From DATKMP01 sp035541775 (GTDB lineage Bacteria > Bacteroidota > Ignavibacteria > UBA10030), in contig DATKMP010000042.1 in assembly GCA_035541775.1 (NCBI GenBank), positions 1 to 15,301 on the forward strand: DNA of 15,301 nt, read 5' to 3'. The translations under genes and the position numbers were made by a program. A model generated the notes under the pieces. It saw only the letters and a list, made by a program, of their open reading frames with translations. It had not been told where the DNA came from and did not search any database. Positions 6,901 through 12,555 of this stretch are shown in pieces; position 1 is the first letter of the stretch, and the number at the start of each line of letters is the position of its first letter.

Positions 6901-8702
6901 CGGATGTCCAAGGACAAATAACATATATGAGTCCGGCGATCGAAGTCGTTGGCGGTTATTCGCCTGAAGAAATGATCGGCCATTCACTGTCTGAATATCT
7001 CGACCCTGCTTTTATTCCGAAGATTCAGCAGCATTACTCCATGGTGTTTTCTGGAGAACTTTCTCCGATTGAATACCGGGTAAAAACAAAATCAGGTGTG
7101 TGGAGATGGGCACGAACTTCCAGCAGGCCGATCTTGGAACATGGCCGGCCTGTCGGTATGCGCAGTGTGTTGACGGATATCACGGTCAGGAAGCAAGCAG
7201 AAGAATCATTGAATTTACTGAGCCATACTGTGAAGAGTATTACGGAATGTGTGTGCGTAACAGATTTACATGGGGCAATACTCTTTATCAATCAAGCGTT
7301 CCTTGATACGTATGGATATACTGAAGAAGAAGTGATCGGAAAGCAAATAGAAGGGATTGTGCTGCCGCAAGGCATCGATGAAAAAAAAATGATGAGCGAT
7401 ATGGTGAACGGCGGTTGGCAAGGCGAAGTGATCAGCAGAAAAAGAGACGGCACAGAAATTCCCGTTCATCTTTCCACGTCTGTTGTTTCAGATGAAGAAG
7501 GAAAGGATCTGGCGTTCGTCGCCGTCGCTAGCGATATCACCGAGCAAAAGAAAATGCAGCAGGAATTGATTCAAGCGCAGAAAATGCAAAGCATGGGAAC
7601 GCTGGCTGGCGGTATTGCACATGATTTTAATAATATTCTCGGCATCATTCTCGGCCATGTTATGCTGCTGGAAAAACATTTAGCGAATGACCCGAGGCAT
7701 CATTCCAATTTGCATGCTATTCAGCGTGCCGGTGAACGCGGGGCGGCTCTCGTCAGGCAAATTCTCACCTTTGCCCGCAAGACCAATACGTTGTTTGAAC
7801 CGGTCGATCTTGGAGAACTGTCCGAGGAAATTACTTCGATGTTACGGCAGACTTTTCCGAAAACTATTTCTATCACGAATAATATTCGGGAGGAGCTTGC
7901 CAGCATTTTTGGCGATCGTTCACAGATCCATCAAGTCTTGTTGAATCTTTGTGTCAATGCGCGGGATGCGATGCCGAATGGCGGATCGATTACTCTGTCC
8001 GCTGAGTTATGCACAAAAGCACACGTTCAAAAACAATTTCCGCGTGCTGATCAACCTCAGTACGTATGCATCAGTGTTGTCGATACGGGCGAAGGGATGG
8101 ATGATGTAACGCGCCTTCGGGCGTTCGATCCATTCTTTACTACCAAGCCGCAGGGCAAAGGGACCGGCCTTGGGTTATCGGTCGTGTTCGGCGTTGTCGA
8201 GGCACATCATGGGTTCATCAATTTATCGAGTGAAGTTGGAAAAGGAACGACGTTCCATATTTATTTCCCAGCCACTGTTACCATCGACCAGCCGATCGAA
8301 ACGATTTCGACGAATGAAACGGCTGGTGCGAACTGCTCAGAAACGATTCTCGTCGTCGAAGATGAAGCATTGCTTTTAGACATGATTTGTTCTGTGTTAG
8401 AGTCGAACGGATACCGCGTGCTTCGCGCTGAAGACGGGATCAAAGCCCTTGAAGTGTATCAATCCCATATGGATGAAATTCAACTGGTTATTACGGACAT
8501 GGGATTGCCGGGCATAACGGGGGAAGAAGAATTTAGAAAGTTGAAAGAACTCAATCCACAGGTAAAAGTCATTTTAGCCAGTGGGTTCTTGGAGCCGAAT
8601 CTACAGTCTGCTTTGAGAGAAGCCGGCGCGCTCGGCTTTCTACAGAAACCCTATATGCCGCAAGATGTGTTGAAGCTGCTTCGCGGCATATTGGATCAAT
8701 AA
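3954..8702 (+). CDS. Soluble hybrid sensor histidine kinase: REC - eight PAS/PAS-like domains - HisKA - HATPase - REC
   Basis: A 1582-residue signalling kinase. Order: receiver domain 6-125 (acidic pair Asp12/Asp13, phospho-acceptor Asp56 in LLDVILPD, Ser86, Lys109); charged coiled coil about 125-175; PAS 176-290; PAS-like repeat A about 303-428; PAS 434-550; PAS-like repeats B, C and D starting at 564, 699 and 834; PAS 966-1080; PAS 1088-1198; HisKA with His1223 in GGIAHDFNN; ATPase with N-box NLCVNARDAM (Asn1335), G1 VDTGEGM, F-box FDPFFTTK and G2 GKGTGLGLS; C-terminal receiver with Asp1515 in ITDMGLPG and Lys1565. No membrane segment or signal peptide is visible, so it should sense cytoplasmic cues. 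With an input receiver and an output receiver but no DNA-binding domain, it should sit inside a phosphorelay. No partner is nearby. The start at 3954 is the first ATG before the receiver fold; its ribosome binding site is weak. Confidence 0.93.
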   Translation: MKNKKFTILLVDDHTVSLQLHSHILKKEGYEVEEAMTGNECLQAITKIHPDLVLLDVILPDIHGMEICHRIKTDPATKDILVMMISGIEIEHKAQLKGLRAGADGYLVKPVSKPMLLAHVHVMERIKRTENELRDANMMLEKRVQQRTKKLKQLNKKLIKEIVERKEVEAVLQHKEEHYRTLFQNNPIPLFVYDCQTLAFLAANDAALLQYGYSEQEFLSMSLLDIHPSEEKATVQQTVTLGDGRLRKPGPFHHQKNDGTIINVELVTHDLIFEKRQARLVMAIDITERVRAERDLRRATEEAHAIFWRAIVTQAEDETQGSFGYYWDSHFANLDVVSNYLDLPDYPTHALVDRFYFSWLEEDRNRTAAQSAEAIRKGLDGYTEEFRLRDAAGNIHWMYNEAHIHRVHEKIYELTGIILDNTERKQAEETLRQSEERFRKLIEGAPAAVVILSTSGKILYTNPTSLMIFGVKNADEILGKDIMEYIAPEQHGSMLKRYHLLSTGNQVPSQFESVGVRADGTLIPLHIAAANLQLQGEEVSLHFITDITERKRTEEDLRRATEGAHAIFWHSLVTNSEDETQGSYGYIWETRYANLDVAHEFLDLPDYPSHTFSDRYYYSWLEEDREAMNRQSTEALRHGLAGYTQEFRLMDAKGKIHWMYLEAHITRLNEKAFDVAGITMEITERKRAEEDLRLATEGAHAIFWYASVTDTQDVEQGAYGYLWDTHYANLDVVQEFIDLPDYPTHNLRDRFYYCRLEEDRKRMDRQGADALRTGLNRYTQEFRLMDAKGKIHWMYNDAHVKRLNEKSFEVAGITIEITERKQAEEDLRLATEDAHAIFWHSTVMDTQDAAQGSYGYLWNTHYANLDAVHEFIDLPEYPTHDLTDRFYFSWLEEDRAKMAPQSAQALRNGLDGYKEEFRLMDAKGNIHWMYNDAHIRKVNERTFEISGIMLDITDRKHAEEAFRASEIKYREMVEQINDVIFVTDVQGQITYMSPAIEVVGGYSPEEMIGHSLSEYLDPAFIPKIQQHYSMVFSGELSPIEYRVKTKSGVWRWARTSSRPILEHGRPVGMRSVLTDITVRKQAEESLNLLSHTVKSITECVCVTDLHGAILFINQAFLDTYGYTEEEVIGKQIEGIVLPQGIDEKKMMSDMVNGGWQGEVISRKRDGTEIPVHLSTSVVSDEEGKDLAFVAVASDITEQKKMQQELIQAQKMQSMGTLAGGIAHDFNNILGIILGHVMLLEKHLANDPRHHSNLHAIQRAGERGAALVRQILTFARKTNTLFEPVDLGELSEEITSMLRQTFPKTISITNNIREELASIFGDRSQIHQVLLNLCVNARDAMPNGGSITLSAELCTKAHVQKQFPRADQPQYVCISVVDTGEGMDDVTRLRAFDPFFTTKPQGKGTGLGLSVVFGVVEAHHGFINLSSEVGKGTTFHIYFPATVTIDQPIETISTNETAGANCSETILVVEDEALLLDMICSVLESNGYRVLRAEDGIKALEVYQSHMDEIQLVITDMGLPGITGEEEFRKLKELNPQVKVILASGFLEPNLQSALREAGALGFLQKPYMPQDVLKLLRGILDQ
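4860..5237 (+). repeat. Dispersed copy (A) of the PAS-like repeat unit
   Basis: It encodes residues 303-428 of the kinase and begins AHAIFW. It carries the same landmarks as copies B-D: ANLDVV, LDLPDYPTH, FSWLEEDR, EEFRLRDA and IHWMYNEAH. It is separated from copy B by a conventional PAS domain and is the most diverged copy. Confidence 0.85.
5643..6833 (+). repeat. Three tandem copies (B, C, D) of a 405-bp PAS-like coding repeat
   Basis: Copies begin at 5643, 6048 and 6453, an exact 405-bp (135-codon) period. B and C share 95 of 135 residues by hand count. At DNA level 5634-5660 equals 6039-6065 exactly (27 bases), and 5886-5932 matches 6291-6337 with two differences in 47. Shared residues include GxYGYxW, YANLD, DLPxYPxH, LEEDR, QEFRLMDAKG and IHWMY. 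The second half (LEEDR to ITERK) fits the PAS_3 pattern (HPEDR ... EYRL ... G..RW ... DITERK). The first half is enriched in aromatic residues and differs from usual PAS sequences. The DNA similarity points to recent intragenic duplication or gene conversion. Confidence 0.9.
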
Positions 8703-8777
8703 GGAAAGAGCGGCCGCAAAAGATTTTCCATCGACAAAAAATATTTCCCATGTGGCCAGAGTTTGCAATCAAAAAAA

Positions 8778-8807
8778 TTGTTGGATTCACAAAAAATATT
8801 TTATACT
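8778..8807 (+). promoter_or_regulatory. Candidate promoter upstream of the galK unit
   Basis: TTGTTG (8778-8783), an 18-base A/T-rich spacer and TATACT (8802-8807) resemble a sigma70-type promoter about 70 bases before the small ORF and 165 before galK. The -35 match is poor and the region is A/T-rich, so chance is possible. Bacteroidota promoters often follow a different consensus. Confidence 0.3.
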
Positions 8808-8878
8808 ATGCAACGTTTTTCATTGCCTTGTGAGAAGATGTTTTTAAATTCATGCGGGCGTATCAAAGGAATCCTCTG

Positions 8879-8974
8879 ATGCAGGAACACATCCAGCCAA
8901 ACTACTATGGAAAAACATTGGTTAAGCATACTGATGGAAGTAAAGCGATTGTTATGAACGGGAAATTTCTATGA
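8879..8974 (+). CDS. Small ORF (31 codons) overlapping the galK start; unrecognised
   Basis: It encodes a 31-residue peptide starting MQEHIQPNYYGK and ending AIVMNGKFL. AAAGGA (8865-8870) lies 8 bases before its ATG, a better ribosome binding site than any in front of galK. Its stop TGA overlaps the galK ATG in the sequence ATGA (8971-8974), the classic layout for translational coupling. An in-frame ATG at 8852 would give 40 residues but lacks a good binding site. The peptide has no hydrophobic segment, signal or recognised motif. It may be a leader whose translation opens galK, or an accidental frame: 31 open codons alone are not significant. Confidence 0.4.
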   Translation: MQEHIQPNYYGKTLVKHTDGSKAIVMNGKFL

Positions 8975-10131
8975 ATCTTGCTGAACGAGTCGAAGAAATT
9001 TTTAATGCGCGTTTCCATCGACAGCCGATGCTCGTGCGTTCGCCCGGGCGTGTAAATCTGATCGGCGAACATACAGATTATAATCTGGGATTTGTTCTTC
9101 CTGCCGCAATCGATAAAGCGATGTATTTTGCCATCGCACCGCGCACGGATCAAGTATGCCATGCCGTCGCGGTTGATATGAAAGAAGAATATACATTTGC
9201 CATCGACAATCTTCAAAAGACATCAGCGGGCTGGCCCAATTATCTGATGGGCGTCGTCGATCAATTGATGAAAGCGCATTATTCGCTTCAAGGATTCGAT
9301 TGCGTTTTCGGTGGCGATATTCCGATCGGTGCAGGATTATCTTCGTCGGCTGCACTTGAAGCAGGTTTAGCGTTTGCTTGCAACCGCATGTTTCAATTGA
9401 AGATCGATCCGCTTGCGCTCGTTAAGGCAGCGCAGAAAGCAGAAAACGAATTTGTCGGACTTCAGTGCGGTATTATGGATCAATACATCAATATTTTTGG
9501 ACAGCCGGAGCAAGCGCTCCGCATCGATTGCCGTTCGCTGGAATTTACTTACTATCCGTTTCATCATCCACGTGTAGCTATCGTTCTTTTTAATTCATGT
9601 GTGTCGCATTCGCTGGCATCGTCGGAATATAATCGCCGAAGAGAAGAATGCACCGAAGGCGTCGCGATGATCAAACAATTGTTTCCGTACATCGCGTCAC
9701 TGCGGGATGTTTCCTCTGAAATGCTGAAGGAATGTCAATCAAAAATGACGCCGGTCATTTATCGTCGGTGCAAATATGTTGTCGAAGAAAATTCGCGTGT
9801 GTTGAAAGCGTGTGCAGCATTAGAGAAGAACGATTTGACTTCGTTCGGCGTGTTGATGCATCAATCTCACGAAGGATTGAGCCGCGACTATGAAGTCAGC
9901 TGCACAGAACTTGATTTTCTGCACTCGTTGGTCGAACACAATCCGCATGTGTATGGATCGAGGATGATGGGCGGCGGTTTTGGCGGATGCACCATCAATC
10001 TCATCGACCATGAAGCAATCGAAGCCACTCAGCGTACCGTTACAGAACATTACAAACGAAAATTTCATATCGATTTGAAAACCTACATTACTTCTATTGG
10101 CGCTGGTACAACGCTGATGCATGGGCAATGA
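8971..10131 (+). CDS. galK: Galactokinase
   Basis: A cytoplasmic GHMP-family kinase that converts galactose plus ATP to galactose 1-phosphate, the first committed Leloir step. The 386-residue length is typical. The galactokinase signature GRVNLIGEHTDYN is at 26-38, with Arg27 in the position of the catalytic Arg. The ATP-binding motif GAGLSSSAAL is at 120-129. Asp170 in CGIMDQY matches the catalytic base. Motif 3, MMGGGFGGCTINLI, lies at about 332-345. The start is supported by the conserved distance to GRVNLIGEHTDYN, although the local ribosome binding site is weak and coupling to the preceding small ORF is plausible. No galT, galE or transporter is visible in the window. A GH2 beta-galactosidase gene lies 2.4 kb away on the other strand. 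Confidence 0.96.
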   Translation: MNLAERVEEIFNARFHRQPMLVRSPGRVNLIGEHTDYNLGFVLPAAIDKAMYFAIAPRTDQVCHAVAVDMKEEYTFAIDNLQKTSAGWPNYLMGVVDQLMKAHYSLQGFDCVFGGDIPIGAGLSSSAALEAGLAFACNRMFQLKIDPLALVKAAQKAENEFVGLQCGIMDQYINIFGQPEQALRIDCRSLEFTYYPFHHPRVAIVLFNSCVSHSLASSEYNRRREECTEGVAMIKQLFPYIASLRDVSSEMLKECQSKMTPVIYRRCKYVVEENSRVLKACAALEKNDLTSFGVLMHQSHEGLSRDYEVSCTELDFLHSLVEHNPHVYGSRMMGGGFGGCTINLIDHEAIEATQRTVTEHYKRKFHIDLKTYITSIGAGTTLMHGQ

Positions 10132-10182
10132 CATTTTTTATTTTACTGCTCAGAAGAAAATTAATAAAAAAAATCGTACACT

Positions 10183-10302
10183 ATGGATGCAACAACTCTT
10201 GCACAGACCATGCTTGCCTTGGGCTTCGCGCATGAAGCATGGGGATGGATTCCTGAGAGTGGCCGAACATACAATCTTGAGAATATTTTGAGGAAACGAT
10301 GA
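10183..10302 (+). CDS. Small ORF (39 codons) overlapping the next gene; unrecognised
   Basis: It encodes 39 residues, starting MDATTLAQTMLALGF and ending NLENILRKR, about 50 bases after galK. The stop TGA overlaps the next ATG in ATGA (10299-10302), like the small ORF in front of galK. No Shine-Dalgarno is visible; the start is preceded by an A-rich run (TTAATAAAAAAAAT), which in Bacteroidota-type genomes can serve as an initiation context. Codon choice is similar to neighbouring genes. No known domain is recognised. It might be a real small protein, a coupling leader or the remnant of a decayed gene. Confidence 0.35.
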   Translation: MDATTLAQTMLALGFAHEAWGWIPESGRTYNLENILRKR

Positions 10303-10871
10303 TGGTATTACAACAATTTACACTTTTGCTGCTTCTTCTTTTACCGATGCAGGAAAATGTACGACATGAAGATACGCCTGCGGGGAACTTGATTGAAAGA
10401 AATTTTCATACTGCTTTCGATTATACTCTTCGATGGGGCACGAAAAGTTTTATGCGTTCTTTGCCCGATACTTTTACGATCAACGGATTGAACAATGCAT
10501 ATTTCTGGTATGAAAGCAATCGATACCTTTTGCTCAAGATTAATGAAAATGACTACCGCTCCAAACTCCTTGTCCTTCCGTTGGACGATTCGTCGCAGGT
10601 TCAGCATTTTAAGGATGTGATTACATTCAATGCTCGTACGAACCTGCTCGTTTGTATGGAGAAGAAAAATTCCGTCCAATTTACCGATCTTACCACCGGG
10701 GCACAGGCATCGATGCACGTCGCACTTCCGAAGGGTGCAAAAAATATTCTTTCCTGCATCGATTCTGCAACAATGACGAAAACGGAATTACAATTGCATT
10801 GGATGAAAACGCCGCCCCAACAGATTCATTCATATCGAATTCCAAAATTAGCCAGACCGCTTACACATTAA
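10299..10871 (+). CDS. Hypothetical exported protein
   Basis: A 190-residue protein I do not recognise. The N-terminus (MMVLQQF followed by a run of leucines, residues 9-15) resembles a short signal peptide or anchor, but positive charge before the core is missing, so export is uncertain. The rest is rich in short alternating strand-like stretches (YLLLKINEND, KLLVLPLDD, NLLVCMEKK, TELQLHWMK) such as occur in beta-propeller or beta-sandwich domains. GAGGAAACG directly precedes the ATG, a good ribosome binding site; ATG at 10302 is an alternative start. It follows the 39-codon ORF with an ATGA overlap. Another frame stays open to 10927 and could reflect a frameshift near 10770, but the annotated frame reads coherently to its own stop. 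Confidence 0.6.
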   Translation: MMVLQQFTLLLLLLLPMQENVRHEDTPAGNLIERNFHTAFDYTLRWGTKSFMRSLPDTFTINGLNNAYFWYESNRYLLLKINENDYRSKLLVLPLDDSSQVQHFKDVITFNARTNLLVCMEKKNSVQFTDLTTGAQASMHVALPKGAKNILSCIDSATMTKTELQLHWMKTPPQQIHSYRIPKLARPLTH

Positions 10872-11098
10872 TGGTTCCGATGGCTCTTGCCCTTGTTCAG
10901 GGAACGGATAAAAACTTCTGGGCATAGTGCGTTGTAACATCGGTGCTTCATCGAACCATCAAAACAAGAACGTGCGGAAGGCCGATACGAATGCAATTTT
11001 GTCGTTGCTTTACAATTTTTTTTCCCGTTACCTTTTTCCCTCTCTTGTAGTCATATCTTTTGTAAGCGAATTATGGATGGAAGAAACAACTATTTAAC

Positions 11099-11104
11099 AG
11101 GAGG
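11099..11104 (+). promoter_or_regulatory. Strong Shine-Dalgarno site of the DUF6249-like gene
   Basis: A perfect AGGAGG lies 5 bases before the ATG at 11110 and is one of the two strongest ribosome binding sites in the window. It indicates high initiation for this three-gene unit and fixes the start. Confidence 0.8.
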
Positions 11105-11109
11105 ATACT

Positions 11110-11481
11110 ATGGAAAACGTACTCGGAATATTAACAGGCATGCTGGCTGTTCTGCTTATTTTTGGAGGAGGCCCGACCTTGGTCTTCCTTATTTATTACT
11201 TCAGCCGAAAAGCAAAAAATAAAGAACGGATGGCATTGATTGAGAAGGGCATCGACGCGTCCATCTTTCTCAAAGAAGACTCCACCTTCAATCAAGTTCT
11301 GATGTGGGGCATGTTGTTGGGCGGCGTCGGATTGGGATTATTCTTTGGTTATGCTCTTTCTCTCTATACGCCGATGCGTGAAGAAGTTATTATGCCGATC
11401 TTGGCGCTTCTCTTCGGCGGTTTCGGATTAATTGGCTATTTTGTGTACAGGAAAAAAACCGAGAAGAACGCTGCCAAATAA
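11110..11481 (+). CDS. DUF6249-like integral membrane protein
   Basis: A 123-residue inner-membrane protein with three predicted transmembrane helices (about 5-31, 63-85 and 92-113). A basic cytoplasmic loop contains KAKNKERMALIEKGID, the sequence pattern I associate with the DUF6249 family of small membrane proteins, often found beside ECF sigma factors in Bacteroidota. Its function is unknown. The stop is followed after 2 bases by the sigma-factor ATG, so the genes are almost certainly cotranscribed, and membrane sensing or modulation of the sigma factor is a reasonable inference. The family call comes from recalled pattern only. Confidence 0.72.
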   Translation: MENVLGILTGMLAVLLIFGGGPTLVFLIYYFSRKAKNKERMALIEKGIDASIFLKEDSTFNQVLMWGMLLGGVGLGLFFGYALSLYTPMREEVIMPILALLFGGFGLIGYFVYRKKTEKNAAK

Positions 11482-11483
11482 CT

Positions 11484-12047
11484 ATGGATGATCTCTATTT
11501 GAGATTGGTGCTGGAAGGCAACGTTTCCAAGTTTTCGTACTTCATCGAAAAATATAAAAACATGGCATTCTCTATCGCATTTCGTATTGTCGAGAATAGA
11601 GAAGATGCAGAAGAAATTGTGCAGGATGCATTTTTGAAGGCGTTCCGCTCGCTCGAGAAATTTAGAAGAGATGCAAAATTTTCTACGTGGCTCTATCGTA
11701 TTGTGGTCAACAGTGCGTTATCCCGCAGGAGGAGTAAGCAGCCGAAACCGAGCATGATCGATGTGGACGATGCTGCGGACGCCGTCGTTGAAGATGTCGA
11801 ATCGGCGTACCGCCATCTCGCCGCAGTGGAACAACAACAAATGATCCATCAAGCGCTGAATGAATTGAATGTTGAAGATCGCCTTCTGTTAACGCTGTAT
11901 TACCTCAATGAAAATTCCGTCGATGAAATTGCCGAAATAACCGACATCACTCAAGGTAATATCAAAATGAAACTGCACAGAGCAAGAACGAAGATGTATT
12001 CCATCTTACATAAGAATCTGAAATCAGAAGCTGGATCGCTCCTATGA
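11484..12047 (+). CDS. ECF-type RNA polymerase sigma factor (RpoE-like)
   Basis: A 187-residue extracytoplasmic-function sigma factor that directs RNA polymerase to a stress or envelope regulon. Region 2 (about 17-82) reads YFIEKYKNMAFSIAFRI, then DAEEIVQDAFLKAF, then FSTWLYRIVVNSALSRRR, covering the -10 recognition and core-binding surfaces. Region 4 (about 115-180) reads ALNELNVEDRLLLTLYY, VDEIAEITDIT and GNIKMKLHRARTKM, the -35 binding helix-turn-helix. Regions 1 and 3 are absent, as usual for ECF factors. It starts 2 bases after the preceding stop and its stop overlaps the next start (ATGA, 12044-12047), consistent with tight coupling to a partner protein. Confidence 0.94.
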   Translation: MDDLYLRLVLEGNVSKFSYFIEKYKNMAFSIAFRIVENREDAEEIVQDAFLKAFRSLEKFRRDAKFSTWLYRIVVNSALSRRRSKQPKPSMIDVDDAADAVVEDVESAYRHLAAVEQQQMIHQALNELNVEDRLLLTLYYLNENSVDEIAEITDITQGNIKMKLHRARTKMYSILHKNLKSEAGSLL

Positions 12048-12454
12048 CAACACATTCGAATATTGACGATTCTACAAAAGATATCCTCAAGCATAGTTTG
12101 CTGGAATTGACGGATCCTCGTTTTCATGAAACGACGATGAAAAAAATTATGCGTGTAAGCCGCAGGCGGCGCTTGTTCGATAATATTTATCTCGGTTCTC
12201 TTATTTTTATCGCCATCGATACGCTCATCGCCCTTGCACTGTGGATGACGCATCTGAATATTGTCGATGTGGCATTCCATTTCGTGAATGTTCCAGAAAA
12301 ATTGATTCCCCCAACAGAGCAATTGGAAAAAATTATTCTTAGTAATGGATTTCTTCAGTATAGCTTCCTCATTTTTGCCGTACTGATGGCGGCATTGCTT
12401 TTCATCGAATCAAAGTTTCATGGTTTCGAAAAACCAAAACAGCGGGGAAATTAG
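12044..12454 (+). CDS. Two-TM membrane protein in the anti-sigma position
   Basis: A 136-residue protein with a charged cytoplasmic N-terminus (1-47, containing TKDILKHSLLELTDPRFHET and SRRRRLFD), a transmembrane helix at about 48-68, a 34-residue exterior loop, and a second helix at about 103-121. Starting through an ATGA overlap with the ECF sigma gene is the classic place for an anti-sigma factor, and the N-terminal segment could clamp the sigma factor. No zinc-binding HxxxCxxC motif of ZAS-type anti-sigma factors is present. The function is inferred from position and topology only. Confidence 0.68.
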   Translation: MTTHSNIDDSTKDILKHSLLELTDPRFHETTMKKIMRVSRRRRLFDNIYLGSLIFIAIDTLIALALWMTHLNIVDVAFHFVNVPEKLIPPTEQLEKIILSNGFLQYSFLIFAVLMAALLFIESKFHGFEKPKQRGN

Positions 12455-12494
12455 TGCTCATGGATTATTGATAGACCAATGACCTCGTTGAACA

Positions 12495-12523
12495 TTGTCG
12501 TTCTATGTTGGTGGTTTTATAAT
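12495..12523 (+). promoter_or_regulatory. Candidate sigma70-like promoter in the convergent gap
   Basis: TTGTCG (12495-12500), a 17-base spacer and a perfect TATAAT (12518-12523) lie between the end of the anti-sigma-position gene and the end of the oppositely oriented GH2 gene. If active it would transcribe antisense to the 3' end of the GH2 gene. Such matches also arise by chance in A/T-rich gaps. Confidence 0.3.
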
Positions 12524-12555
12524 CTTTGGAGAACACAGCATGAGCATTTACCGAA

